Source: Sunxiuqinia rutila
GTDB taxonomy: Bacteria; Bacteroidota; Bacteroidia; Bacteroidales; Prolixibacteraceae
Direction: 5' to 3'
Length of the DNA: 64,000 nt
Assembly (NCBI RefSeq): GCF_050589705.1
Contig: NZ_JBNGOT010000006.1
Span: 62,001 to 126,000, forward strand
Position 1 is the first letter of the stretch, and each line of letters begins with the position of its first letter. Both the position numbers and the translations under genes were made by a program. This document shows, piece by piece, positions 52,054 to 60,568 of the stretch. The notes under the pieces were generated by a model, which saw only the letters and a list, made by a program, of their open reading frames with translations, did no database searches and was not told the origin of the DNA.

Positions 52054-52169
52054 TCTTTCTTTTCCACATGTACACCCCTGCCTCCTGAGTGGTTATTCAA
52101 CGTTCAGGAACAAGTAATCTGATCTCCTGAAGAGATCACCCTAAGTTTAATCGTTTAATACAAATTGAC

Positions 52170-52310
52170 ATGGAAAAGCAAAATAAAACACCCGAAGTAG
52201 AGAAAAAATCAAATAAGGATTTCATCTGGTTTGGAATCGGAATGGTGGGTCTTATTACCGCTCTGGTTCTACTAAAAGTCATCATGCAATACTTTGGCCT
52301 GATCGGCTAA
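52170..52310 (+). CDS. Small single-helix membrane protein (46 aa)
   Basis: ATG 52170 to TAA 52310. A charged N-terminus (MEKQNKTPEVEKKSNKD) precedes one membrane helix (FIWFGIGMVGLITALVLLKV) and the short end MQYFGLIG. A terminator begins seven bases after its stop. No family recognised; it follows the 116-residue membrane protein and may share its transcript. Confidence 0.55.
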   Translation: MEKQNKTPEVEKKSNKDFIWFGIGMVGLITALVLLKVIMQYFGLIG

Positions 52311-52316
52311 AACAAA

Positions 52317-52350
52317 AACGAGACGATTGCTGCGGCGATCGTCTCGTTTG
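52317..52350. terminator. Bidirectional terminator before polA
   Basis: AACGAGACGAT pairs with ATCGTCTCGTT, with further pairing inside the loop, giving a long stem between the 46-residue membrane protein and the polA 3' end. Confidence 0.8.
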
Positions 52351-52357
52351 ATTTTAT

Positions 52358-55141
52358 CTAGTGCGCTTCCATCCAGTTTGAAGCGGCATCCATTTCAACT
52401 GTGAGTGGCAGCCCAATGTCAACAGCGTGCTCCATTTGCTCTTTTACAATCTTCTTCACTTGCTCCAGCTCGTCTTTCGGAACATCGAAGTTCAATTCAT
52501 CATGCACCTGTAAGGTCATTTTAGCCTTCAGATTTTGCGCATTCAGCACTTTCCAGATGTTGATCATAGCCAGCTTGATGATATCGGCTGCTGAGCCCTG
52601 AATAGGCGCATTGATGGCGTTTCGTTCAGCCACACCACGCACCACGGCATTGGCCGACTCAATATCTTTCAGGTAGCGGCGGCGTCCGCGAATGGTTTCC
52701 ACATACCCTTTATCGCGCGCCAGCTGGATACTTTCATCCATAAATTCCTTCACCCTTGAGAAGTTCTCGAAGTAGCCATCAATCAGCTCTTTGGCCTCAC
52801 TACGCGAAATGTTCAACCGTTCGGACAAGCCAAAGGCAGAAATTCCGTAGATAATCCCAAAGTTGGCGGTCTTGGCTTTCCTGCGCATATCCGAAGTCAC
52901 CTCTTCCAGCGGCACCTTGTAGATTTTGGCAGCCGTAGCCGCATGCACATCCTGCTGGTTCCGGAAAGCTTCCAGCAAATGCTCATCTTTACTGAGGGCC
53001 GCCATAATCCGCAACTCAATTTGCGAGTAGTCAGCCGACAAAAACAGGTGGTTCTCATCCGAGGCCGTAAAAGCCCGACGAATTTCGCGGCCGTTTTCAT
53101 CCCGGATCGGAATATTCTGAAGGTTGGGGTTGGTCGAACTCAAGCGTCCGGTAGCTGCAATGGCCTGATTGTAGCTGGTATGCAGTCTGCCGGTTTTCGG
53201 ATTGACCAGCAGCGGCAAAGCTTCTACATACGTCGAAAGCAGCTTTTTCAATCCTCTGAACTCCAAAATTTTTGGAACAATCGGGTGTTTATCCACCAGC
53301 TTACTCAACACCTCTTCGGAAGTTGAATATTGCTTGGATTTGGTCTTTTTGGCCTTGCTCACAATGTTCAGTTTCTCAAACAAAATGGGCCCCAGCTGCT
53401 TGGGCGACGAAACATTAAATTCTTCGCCAGCCAGTTCAATAATTTCTTTTTCGAGCGCAATGATTTGCGTGCGTAATTGATCTGCAAACACATCCAGCTC
53501 TTTCGTATTCAGGCTTACTCCGGTCATTTCCATGTCGGCCAAAACCGGAATAAGTGGCATTTCAATTTCTTCGAAAACCGGGCGAACACCCGTTTTATCC
53601 AAATCCGGATCGAGGGCCAGCTTCAGCTGCAAGGTCAGGTCAGCATCTTCGCAGGCATAGTCTTTCAGCTTGTCCACCGGCACCTGACGCATGGTTTGTT
53701 GCTTCTTCCCTTTCTTGCCAATCAGGCTTTCGGTTTCCACCTTCTGGTAGCCCAGGTAAGTCTCGCACAGATAATCGAGGTTGTGCCGCAATTCGGGCTG
53801 AATAAGGTAATGCGCTATCATGGTATCGTAAAGCGGACCGCGAACCTCTACCCCATAATGTTTCAGCATCAGGATATCGTACTTGATGTTTTGCCCGATT
53901 TTACGCACGTTTTCATCCTCAAAAACCAGGCGGAATTCTTCCACCACCTTTTGGGCTTCTTCGCGTTTGCGCGGCAGCGTTACACAGTAAGCTTCCCCTT
54001 TTTTAAAGGCAAACGACAAACATACCAGCTCAGCCGAATGGGTGTCCAGCCCGGTGGTTTCCGTGTCGAAACAAAACTCTTCCTGTACCGATAACTCAGC
54101 GCGGAGGCTGGCCCGTTGCATCGCATTTTCAACCAGGAAATACTGGTGCGGCGTATTCTCAAGATTGTTTAAGTCTTTTCGCATAACCGGTTCGGTGCCT
54201 TGGCTTCCGCCAAACAAGGTTCCTTGTTCAAAACTGGCCTGAGCCGGCTTTTCGGGTACCCCCAGCTTTTGAGCCATCGTACGAAACTCCAGCTCGTTGT
54301 AGATATCGCGCAGCACCTCCAAGTTAGGAGCATCTTTGGTCAGTGACTTTTCATCAAAGTCAACCGGAACATCCAGCACAATGGTGGCCAGCTTACGCGA
54401 CAGGCGCACCTGCTCTTCATGGTTCTCCAGGTTTTCCTTCTGCTTCCCTTTCAGCTCGTTAATGTGCTCGTAAATGCCGTCGATGGAATGATAGGCCGAA
54501 ATGAGTTTCATGGCCGTTTTCGGGCCAATACCAGGGCATCCGGGAATGTTATCGGCCGAGTCGCCCATCAGGCCCAGAATATCGATTACCTGCTCCGGTG
54601 TTTCAACCTCAAACTTCTCCTTCACTTGCTCCACTCCCCACACTTCCACATCGTTACCGGCACGTCCGGGTTTATACATGAAAATATTGTCGGAAACCAG
54701 TTGCGCATAATCCTTGTCCGGAGTCATCATAAAAACCTGGTAACCGGCTTTTTCGCCTTTCTTGGCCAGGGTGCCAATCACATCGTCGGCTTCAAAACCT
54801 TCTTTTTCCAGAATCGGAATGTTATAGGCTTCAATAATCTTCCGAACCCAGGGAATGGCTTTGCGAATGTCTTCGGGCATCTCATCACGCGTGCCTTTGT
54901 ATTCATCAAACAGCTCGTGCCGGAAAGTGGGCGCATGCACATCGAAAACCACGGCAATGTGCGTGGGGTTTTCCTTGTTCAGCAACTGCTCCAGCGAGTT
55001 GACAAACCCCAGCATGGTAGAAGTGTTTAGCCCCTTCGAGTTGAAGCGCGGATTTTTGATGAACGCGAAATACGAACGGTAAATCAACGCGTAGGCATCG
55101 AGTAGAAAAAGTCGGTTATTTTGTTCATTCTGTTCAGGCAT
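52358..55141 (-). CDS. polA: DNA polymerase I
   Basis: 927 residues. The 5'-3' exonuclease domain (about 1-290, LLDAYALIYRSYFAF, EGFEADDVIGTLA), an intact 3'-5' proofreading domain (DTETTGLDTHSAE, near 357) and the polymerase domain (about 560-927, SADYSQIELRIMAALS, RRKAKTANFGIIYGIS, LQVHDELNFD) are present. It removes RNA primers and repairs gaps. queD lies upstream with an 11-base gap on the same strand. Confidence 0.96.
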   Translation of the reverse strand: MPEQNEQNNRLFLLDAYALIYRSYFAFIKNPRFNSKGLNTSTMLGFVNSLEQLLNKENPTHIAVVFDVHAPTFRHELFDEYKGTRDEMPEDIRKAIPWVRKIIEAYNIPILEKEGFEADDVIGTLAKKGEKAGYQVFMMTPDKDYAQLVSDNIFMYKPGRAGNDVEVWGVEQVKEKFEVETPEQVIDILGLMGDSADNIPGCPGIGPKTAMKLISAYHSIDGIYEHINELKGKQKENLENHEEQVRLSRKLATIVLDVPVDFDEKSLTKDAPNLEVLRDIYNELEFRTMAQKLGVPEKPAQASFEQGTLFGGSQGTEPVMRKDLNNLENTPHQYFLVENAMQRASLRAELSVQEEFCFDTETTGLDTHSAELVCLSFAFKKGEAYCVTLPRKREEAQKVVEEFRLVFEDENVRKIGQNIKYDILMLKHYGVEVRGPLYDTMIAHYLIQPELRHNLDYLCETYLGYQKVETESLIGKKGKKQQTMRQVPVDKLKDYACEDADLTLQLKLALDPDLDKTGVRPVFEEIEMPLIPVLADMEMTGVSLNTKELDVFADQLRTQIIALEKEIIELAGEEFNVSSPKQLGPILFEKLNIVSKAKKTKSKQYSTSEEVLSKLVDKHPIVPKILEFRGLKKLLSTYVEALPLLVNPKTGRLHTSYNQAIAATGRLSSTNPNLQNIPIRDENGREIRRAFTASDENHLFLSADYSQIELRIMAALSKDEHLLEAFRNQQDVHAATAAKIYKVPLEEVTSDMRRKAKTANFGIIYGISAFGLSERLNISRSEAKELIDGYFENFSRVKEFMDESIQLARDKGYVETIRGRRRYLKDIESANAVVRGVAERNAINAPIQGSAADIIKLAMINIWKVLNAQNLKAKMTLQVHDELNFDVPKDELEQVKKIVKEQMEHAVDIGLPLTVEMDAASNWMEAH

Positions 55142-55152
55142 GTTGCTATTTT

Positions 55153-55602
55153 TTAAGGGTTATCGGAAGCGAACCACTCGGCAAACGAGTTCTTGGTTTC
55201 ATACAGCCGAACACTAAATAATTCAAGATGTTCAGGCAAAATATGCTTAAGCTTATCAGCAATAAAAATAACCATATTTTCCGTTGTTGGCTGAAAATTA
55301 ACCAAGTGCTGCCGCCTATACAGCTCGCCCAGCTCGCTTAGCTTATTGTGGGCCGCCACATTGTTGAGCATGATGGAGTGATCCAAGGGCTCGACAATAT
55401 GCTTTTCAACCAGCTTTTTCAACACACTAAAATCCATTACCATCCCGTCTTTGGGGTCGCCTGCCTTGTACAATGGTTCTCCCATAATGGTCACCTGCAG
55501 CTTATAAGAATGCCCGTGCAGGTTACTGCACAGCCCATCGTAATTGGTCAGGGCATGAGACATTTCAAACCCAAATTGCTTGCTTACTCTGATTTTTGTC
55601 AT
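55153..55602 (-). CDS. queD: 6-pyruvoyltetrahydropterin synthase / QueD-like
   Basis: 149 residues of the QueD/PTPS fold. Zinc ligands are H16 in FEMSHAL and H29/H31 in NLHGHSY, and the catalytic Cys is C25 in YDGLCSNLHGH. VMDFSVLKKLV and PTTENMVIFI are conserved. It likely makes 6-carboxy-tetrahydropterin for queuosine, though a pterin role is possible. It forms an operon with polA. Confidence 0.9.
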   Translation of the reverse strand: MTKIRVSKQFGFEMSHALTNYDGLCSNLHGHSYKLQVTIMGEPLYKAGDPKDGMVMDFSVLKKLVEKHIVEPLDHSIMLNNVAAHNKLSELGELYRRQHLVNFQPTTENMVIFIADKLKHILPEHLELFSVRLYETKNSFAEWFASDNP

Positions 55603-55648
55603 CGATAAATATTAATGCCGCGAAATTAAGAACTTCCAGTCAATAAAC

Positions 55649-55676
55649 GAAAAAAGCCGGCTTTCCGCCGGCTTTT
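55649..55676 (-). terminator. arsR terminator
   Basis: AAAAAGCCGGC / GCCGGCTTTT stem with a short loop between queD and the ArsR gene. Confidence 0.85.
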
Positions 55677-55698
55677 AAACTATCGTAGTTTTCATCCA

Positions 55699-56004
55699 TT
55701 ATTCTCCGCAAGTACAGCGTTCCAGGCAATCCACCACCTGGCTTAACACATCATGTTTCAGGTAGTAAAACGTGTTTTTACCTTCACGACGTGAACACAA
55801 AACACCTTTATCTTTCAAGATACCCAAATGATGGGAAGTCGTGGATTGTTCAATCCCCAAAAGCTCATGAATTTGCGTAACGGTCAATTTCTTGCCTCCT
55901 TCCAGGTGTTTCAATATGGCAATCCGCATGGGATGTGCAATTGCTTTCAGCATATTGGCGGCCATTTCCAACCGGTCGGGGTCTATTTCCTGAATCTTTA
56001 TCAT
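55699..56004 (-). CDS. ArsR-family winged-helix regulator
   Basis: 101 residues: winged helix-turn-helix at about 15-85 (MRIAILKHLEGGKKLTVTQIHELLGIEQSTTSHHLGILKDKGVLCSRREGKNTFYYL) and a C-terminal cysteine group C93, C97 and C99 in DCLERCTCGE. Such cysteines often bind a metal or respond to oxidants; the ligand is unknown. A -7 box lies at 56026-56033 and an AT-rich dyad (AATATATAAATATTTAATATT, 56029-56049 region) could be its operator. Confidence 0.9.
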   Translation of the reverse strand: MIKIQEIDPDRLEMAANMLKAIAHPMRIAILKHLEGGKKLTVTQIHELLGIEQSTTSHHLGILKDKGVLCSRREGKNTFYYLKHDVLSQVVDCLERCTCGE

Positions 56005-56025
56005 GTTGTTTTCTAATTACAAATG

Positions 56026-56033
56026 CAAATATA
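56026..56033 (-). promoter_or_regulatory. -7 promoter box of the ArsR gene
   Basis: TATATTTG on the minus strand, an exact TAnnTTTG match 22 nt before the start. Confidence 0.5.
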
Positions 56034-56182
56034 TAAATATTTAATATTCAAGTGAAATAAAAGTTTCGGAATAGCCCCATTTTAGAAAGAATACAAATAT
56101 CCCTCAGCCAGCCAGCCATGAACAAATCCAGTTGAAATTTGTGTTAGACGGAGACATTCAAGCAAAAACTTAATTAATTTAC

Positions 56183-56190
56183 TATTTTTG
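56183..56190 (+). promoter_or_regulatory. -7 promoter box of the polyprenyl synthase gene
   Basis: TATTTTTG, an exact TAnnTTTG match 22 nt before the ATG at 56212. It overlaps the in-frame TTG at 56188 and shows that the ATG is the true start. Confidence 0.55.
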
Positions 56191-56211
56191 AACCGTTCCA
56201 AAATCAAACAG

Positions 56212-57186
56212 ATGACTTCTTTGGATATCATTAAAGCCCCCATACAAACTGAGTTGGAAGCCTTTGAAGATTACTTCAAGGCAACAATCCAAAGTGATAT
56301 CCCCTTTTTATCACTCATCATCAATTACCTTTTGCGAAAGAAGGGCAAGCAAATGCGCCCGATGTTCGTTTTTCTGGCGGCCAAAATGAATGGTGACTTC
56401 AATGAATCCACCAACATGGCGGCCTCATCCATTGAGCTTTTGCACACCGCCACCCTGGTGCACGACGATGTGGTGGACGAATCGTATGAGCGACGCGGAA
56501 GCTTCTCCATCAATGCGTTGTGGAAGAACAAACTGGCCGTGCTGGTGGGCGACTACATTCTGGCCAAAGGCATGCTGCTGAACATCGACAACAAAAAATA
56601 CAATTTCCTGCATTTAATCAGCCGTTCGGTTAAAGACATGAGCGAAGGCGAGATTTTACAGATGCGCAAAAGCCGCAAACTCGATATTGATTACGATACC
56701 TACTTCGAAATTATTGAAAAGAAAACCGCTTCGCTGATTGCCACCAGTATGGCTATTGGGGCTGCTTCGGTTACCGACGACGAAACGGTGGTTGAAAAAA
56801 TGTTCCGGATTGGAATTGACGCGGGAATTGCCTTCCAGATTAAGGATGATATTTTCGACTACCAGGCCAAGGGCTTGCTGGGCAAACCCACCGGAAATGA
56901 CATCAAGGAGAAGAAGATTACTCTCCCCTTGCTTTATGTGCTGAGTAACTCGGACGACAAGGAAAAACGCCGGATTTTGCACGAGGTGAAGCGCAAAAAC
57001 AAAAACACCGCCAAGGTGCAGGAACTGGTTAAGCTGGTGGTGGAACGCGGCGGACTGGATTATGCCACCGAGCAAATGAATTACTACCGCGACCGCGCCA
57101 TTACGGCCATCAACGAATTCCCAGAATCGGACTCCCGCACCGCGCTGATCGAGCTGGTAAACTACGTAACTACCCGAAAAAAGTAG
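56212..57186 (+). CDS. Polyprenyl diphosphate synthase
   Basis: 324 residues from the ATG at 56212. The two Asp-rich motifs of trans-prenyl transferases are present: DDVVD at 85-89 in TLVHDDVVDES and KDDIFDYQ near residue 215. RKKGKQMRPMFVFLAAK is the N-terminal conserved block. It extends allylic diphosphates with IPP, probably making the octaprenyl or heptaprenyl side chain of menaquinone. It stands alone beside the repeat-rich region. Confidence 0.93.
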   Translation: MTSLDIIKAPIQTELEAFEDYFKATIQSDIPFLSLIINYLLRKKGKQMRPMFVFLAAKMNGDFNESTNMAASSIELLHTATLVHDDVVDESYERRGSFSINALWKNKLAVLVGDYILAKGMLLNIDNKKYNFLHLISRSVKDMSEGEILQMRKSRKLDIDYDTYFEIIEKKTASLIATSMAIGAASVTDDETVVEKMFRIGIDAGIAFQIKDDIFDYQAKGLLGKPTGNDIKEKKITLPLLYVLSNSDDKEKRRILHEVKRKNKNTAKVQELVKLVVERGGLDYATEQMNYYRDRAITAINEFPESDSRTALIELVNYVTTRKK

Positions 57187-57434
57187 GGTCGCACAATCGG
57201 TTTTTTGGATTTTCGGATTGCTGGATTTGAAGAGCCAAGACAGAACAGATGGCTTTCCCTTCGCCTATGCCTGCGCCTTATCTTCCAAAAACAAGGAGCG
57301 GCCAGCGAGTCTTCTGAATTGAAATACATTTTTCCTAACCGCAAAGGCGCAAAGAGAACCGCGAAGAAAAGAAGGCACGAAGCTAGCAAAACCTAACTCC
57401 CCAACTTCACCGCCAGGTGAAAAGGACGGCCTAG
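57187..57434. other. Intergenic start of the repeat-rich region
   Basis: No gene seen. AGACAGAACAGATGGCTTTCCC (57238 region) and TAACCGCAAAGGCGCAAAG (57339 region) recur near 60630-60710, so this stretch belongs to the dispersed repeat family. Confidence 0.45.
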
Positions 57435-57522
57435 GAGGCTTTCGAGCTAAAAAACACGCTGTTAACCGCAAAGCAAGGTACTCAGAAACATGAGTTCAGA
57501 TGCAAGACTACGGCTGAGCCTC
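57435..57522. repeat. 88-bp repeat A, copy 1
   Basis: Starts GAGGCTTTCGAGCTAAAAAA and ends GCTGAGCCTC. It matches 57681-57768 at 86 of 88 bases. It lies in no credible coding frame. Confidence 0.9.
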
Positions 57523-57530
57523 CCCGCTAC

Positions 57531-57589
57531 CGCACGATTGTATCGTGTGGTATTTCCAGCTAGCCTTAACCACGCGATACAATCGCGCG
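57531..57589. repeat. Long imperfect hairpin
   Basis: CGCACGATTGTATCGTGTGG (57531-57550) pairs with CCACGCGATACAATCGCGCG (57570-57589) at 18 of 20 positions around a 19-base loop. It has no T-run, so it is a structural repeat rather than a terminator. Parts of it recur near 60535 and 59690. Confidence 0.75.
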
Positions 57590-57626
57590 GGAGCAACAAT
57601 TGGGCTTGATGCAACAGGAAACCAAG

Positions 57627-57647
57627 ATTCTGAAACAAGTTCAGAAT
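57627..57647. repeat. 21-bp dispersed palindrome, copy 1
   Basis: ATTCTGAA-ACAAG-TTCAGAAT, a perfect dyad; the identical sequence occurs at 60546-60566. Reverse translation of it gives the HSELVSES strings often seen in spurious frames of Bacteroidota genomes. Confidence 0.85.
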
Positions 57648-57680
57648 GACGCTCCGGTTGGGGCGGTTTGGTTGGACTAC

Positions 57681-57768
57681 GAGGCTTTCGAGCTAAAAAA
57701 CACGCTGTTAACCGCAAAGTAAGGTACTCAGAAACATGAGTTCCGATGCAAGACTACGGCTGAGCCTC
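57681..57768. repeat. 88-bp repeat A, copy 2
   Basis: Same as copy 1 except for two bases. It runs into repeat B. A degenerate third copy starts at about 60600, with the palindrome preserved at its left. Confidence 0.9.
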
Positions 57769-57772
57769 AGCG

Positions 57773-57895
57773 AGCACCCCAAAAAATGAAAATGACTCAA
57801 AAACTTTTGAAAAAGCAGGCTTATGATCAGCTTGTTTTGCTATCTTGCCTCTTGCTGCCGCTGAATTAGATTGTGTGGCGTTTCAAACTAGCCTT
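57773..57895. repeat. ~124-bp repeat B, copy 1
   Basis: From AGCACCCCAAAAAATGAAAA to AACTAGCCTT; matches 59582-59705 with scattered differences. The stretch contains an in-frame-looking ATG but no long open frame. Confidence 0.85.
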
Positions 57896-57965
57896 AGCAG
57901 GAACCCATAAGCAGTAATTGGAGAAAGCCCCCAAAAGATTAAGTTTAATTAGTAAAAAGAAAAAG

Positions 57966-58322
57966 ATGACAAAACAATTTTTGACAATCGCTTTAGTTGC
58001 AATGGTATTAATGACAGCTTGCAATCAAAAAACAATTAAAGAAAACCCAGGAAAAACAAAAACCGAAACAATAACAACGGATTCGGAAAACATCATAAGC
58101 CAATCACTGACTGATAAAAATGGCAACACACTTAAAATGACTTTTGACAATGCAAAAGATATTGTAACCGTAGATTTTGAGGGAGAAAAGACAGAGCTTA
58201 TCAGAAAAAGAGCGGCATCTGGTATTTGGTATGCAAATGACAGATTTGAATTGAGAGGGAAAGGCAACGACATACAATTTAGGAAAGATGGGAAACTGAT
58301 TTTCGAACATCAGGACAACTAG
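57966..58322 (+). CDS. Small lipoprotein with MliC-like domain
   Basis: The ATG at 57966 gives the lipoprotein signal MTKQFLTIALVAMVLMTAC (lipobox Cys19). The 118-residue protein ends with WYANDRFELRGKGNDIQFRKDG, reminiscent of the MliC fold (inhibitor of C-type lysozyme). The family assignment is weak. It sits between repeats B and A-like elements and is AT-richer than the flanking housekeeping genes, so it may be a recent acquisition. Confidence 0.65.
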   Translation: MTKQFLTIALVAMVLMTACNQKTIKENPGKTKTETITTDSENIISQSLTDKNGNTLKMTFDNAKDIVTVDFEGEKTELIRKRAASGIWYANDRFELRGKGNDIQFRKDGKLIFEHQDN

Positions 58323-58396
58323 AGCAAGGAGCGATAACCTTTAGAAACATACAAAGGAAGGATAAGCCCGAGCCGATGCAGCGATTACCAAAAAAC

Positions 58397-58425
58397 AAAC
58401 CCACCAGTGAGAACCGGCGGGTTTA
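58397..58425. terminator. Terminator between the MliC-like and DUF6261-like genes
   Basis: AAACCCACC pairs with GGCGGGTTT (one mismatch) around an 11-base loop; it serves the converging genes on both sides. Confidence 0.65.
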
Positions 58426-58456
58426 TTTTCATAGAAAATGAGGATATTTCACCTTA

Positions 58457-59194
58457 TTAGTTCGGACTTAAGGCTTCTTCTTTCGGATTTCGGCGGGCTA
58501 ACATATTCGCGTAGTAATTTCGTCCGGCGTTGATTAAATCCAGGGCCTCTTCAAACAACGGAGTGCCTTGGGCCTTAGCCATGGCCAACACGTAATTGCA
58601 GAAATCCCGATAGGTTTGAAAGGTTTCCCGGCGGATGATCTTCATATCGTAATCTTCCGTTTGGGCTTCGGTTTGAATACGCTGACCAAACAACACTTTA
58701 AAAGCTTCATTGTCGGCCTTTAAACGCGTAATATAGCGCTCCATGTTTAGGGTACTGACATGCGCCGCAGCCGTTGGTTCTTCTAAATCGCTGATCAATT
58801 TGTCAATGGCAATCGTTTCGGCTTCGTAATTCAGGTTGGGCAAATTTCTAAAGTTTTTGAAAATCAGGTTCAGGCTACGGCTGGCAGCCACTTCCTCCGG
58901 GTCGTCCGAAAGGGCATAAAGGGCCAAACATCGCCGGCAGGCCTGGTTCGACTTATCGCGTTTGGTATCGGCATTGGCAATATTCAGGGTTATTTCACTC
59001 GCCCTGATCTGTGCCATGGCCTTCTCGAACAAATCACTATGATCACTTAACTTACTCATGTAGTTGTTAAATGGCCCATCGGTCATCAGGGCCTGATCAA
59101 TCGTTCCCAAATCGGCTAAGTGCCGGTTAACTAATTGGCCTGCTTCGAGGTTCGAAAGCGCAGAAACGCGCAAAGATTCTAGAAAATGTTTCAT
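58457..59194 (-). CDS. DUF6261-like helical protein
   Basis: 245 residues, mostly alpha-helical, with no signal peptide or membrane segment. It resembles the DUF6261 proteins of Bacteroidota (recollection, moderate certainty): LNLEAGQLVNRH, CRRCLALYALSDDPEEVAASRSL, LMAINFNNL-like segments absent, and an end with AGRNYYANMLARRNPKEEAL. Function unknown. It stands alone inside the repeat-rich region. Confidence 0.6.
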   Translation of the reverse strand: MKHFLESLRVSALSNLEAGQLVNRHLADLGTIDQALMTDGPFNNYMSKLSDHSDLFEKAMAQIRASEITLNIANADTKRDKSNQACRRCLALYALSDDPEEVAASRSLNLIFKNFRNLPNLNYEAETIAIDKLISDLEEPTAAAHVSTLNMERYITRLKADNEAFKVLFGQRIQTEAQTEDYDMKIIRRETFQTYRDFCNYVLAMAKAQGTPLFEEALDLINAGRNYYANMLARRNPKEEALSPN

Positions 59195-59361
59195 CGTTAG
59201 GTCGTTTTATGTTTATAATTAACTACAAGTTATGACCTTCTGATGAAATAAAAAACATTTCTACTGATAAATTGCCTTTTTAAAGCTGCCTTTTCTACTG
59301 AAAATCAAGCCAAACACCCGATGCAAACCACGGCTTAGCCGACTTGCCATTTTTTGACTCC

Positions 59362-59607
59362 GGCCGAGCCTCAGCTAAGCCCAAACCAATTAAAAACACC
59401 CTGGCTGAGCCTCAGCTGAGCAGAACTGAAACAAAAACAAGCTGGCTGAGCCTCAGCTAAGCAAAACCGGAACAAAAACAGCCCGGCTGAGCCTCAGCTG
59501 GACAGAACTCAATAAAAAACAAGCCAGCTGAGCCTCGGCTGAGCAGAACTGAACCTCAGGCAACTTTTCTGAGCCTCAGCCAGCACCCCAAAAAATGAAA
59601 ATGACTC
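59362..59607. repeat. 41-bp tandem array, six units
   Basis: Units start at 59362, 59403, 59444, 59485, 59526 and 59567, exactly 41 bases apart. Each opens with GGCTGAGCCTCAGC (a GCTGAG-C-CTCAGC dyad) and continues with an A-rich part such as AGAACTGAAACAAAAACAAG. Units differ by point changes; the last merges into repeat B. There are no unique spacers, so it is not a CRISPR array. Confidence 0.93.
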
Positions 59608-59705
59608 AAAAACTTTTGAAAAAGTGAGCTTATGATCAGTTTGTTTTGCTAAATTGGCTCTTGCTGAGGTTGAATTAGATAGTGTGGCACTACTGGTTAG
59701 CTTTA
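59582..59705. repeat. ~124-bp repeat B, copy 2
   Basis: Second copy of the element at 57773-57895, here directly following the 41-bp array. Confidence 0.85.
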
Positions 59706-59797
59706 AACAGGCGAAGCAAGTACACGGGAGCGTTGAGTAACTATTAATAAGATATAAGTGTCGCACATACATACGTTGCGGTAATGTCAGAAAAATT

Positions 59798-60568
59798 ATG
59801 AGAAACTTATCGAAAATAGAAAAAGAAATTATTAAGAATATAAATGCTCATAAGTCGGGCAATATGCTTACAGGCTTGTTAGGCTGTATTGCTAAAGAGA
59901 TGATCATTGAGGTTAATAAAATAACAAGAGTCGTTACTGCGACAGCACTAAACTCAGAATTGTTAAGTGGTGCAGGAGAAAAAGAGCTTGAAGATTTCTT
60001 TTTTAAACGAATATACTTTATCAATACACTTTTTACGCTTTTGACATATTTGGAAAAGGAGGGGTATATTGTTACTTACACTTTGTCAAATAAGCATCCA
60101 GACTCCCGGTTAATTGGTGAATCCGATTCGATACATCAATTTAAAACCCAAGGTGCACAAGCTGGCAGGTATAATTTTGACAATGATTTCATTATTAATT
60201 CCTTTATAAATTATCGAGATTCATTAATTGTAAGTACGGAAGAACTGAGGCTCTTTGAAAAGAATAAATTTAAAACCAAAGAAGAAAAGCGATTTAGAAT
60301 AAACGTGAGAATATCAATAGCTGCAATTATTGTGGCATTTCTAATGGGACTATTCGGTTTACTTGCATCAATAGAAAATCAAGGTAAACCTTTAAAAATA
60401 AATCAAGCTCAAATTGACTCAATAGCAGTACGATTAGACCGAATAATAAAAAATCAAAAAAAGATAGAAAGACACTATCGCCAATCAAGTAGAAGGTCCC
60501 TGCTAGAAAAGCCGGGAAGCGCCTCTCACCTCCCGCTGCCGCACGATTCTGAAACAAGTTCAGAATGA
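59798..60568 (+). CDS. Unknown protein with one membrane helix, 3' end formed by a repeat
   Basis: 256 residues. Residues 1-165 are a helical soluble domain (KIEKEIIKNINAHKSGNMLTGLLGC), 171-192 is a membrane helix (RISIAAIIVAFLMGLFGLLAS), and the short tail is basic. The last ~17 codons (GSASHLPLPHDSETSSE) are repeat sequence: the 21-bp palindrome at 60546-60566 supplies the final codons and stop. The gene is AT-rich relative to its neighbours, suggesting transfer. No family recognised; the native C-terminus was probably altered by the repeat. Confidence 0.65.
   Translation: MRNLSKIEKEIIKNINAHKSGNMLTGLLGCIAKEMIIEVNKITRVVTATALNSELLSGAGEKELEDFFFKRIYFINTLFTLLTYLEKEGYIVTYTLSNKHPDSRLIGESDSIHQFKTQGAQAGRYNFDNDFIINSFINYRDSLIVSTEELRLFEKNKFKTKEEKRFRINVRISIAAIIVAFLMGLFGLLASIENQGKPLKINQAQIDSIAVRLDRIIKNQKKIERHYRQSSRRSLLEKPGSASHLPLPHDSETSSE
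60546..60566. repeat. 21-bp dispersed palindrome, copy 2 (within a gene end)
   Basis: Identical to 57627-57647. The codons GAT TCT GAA ACA AGT TCA GAA and the stop TGA come from it. The bases after it (to 60639) resemble 57648-57720. Confidence 0.85.

Noticed and set aside
53477..54094. 205-codon plus-strand frame inside polA
   Set aside because: It lies wholly antisense to conserved polA domains; codon pattern is the shadow of polA.
57508..57717. Minus-strand frame containing HSELVSES
   Set aside because: It is generated by the dispersed palindrome and hairpin; such strings are spurious frames.
59362..59607. 41-bp array considered as CRISPR
   Set aside because: Units are contiguous with no unique spacers, and no cas genes are present.
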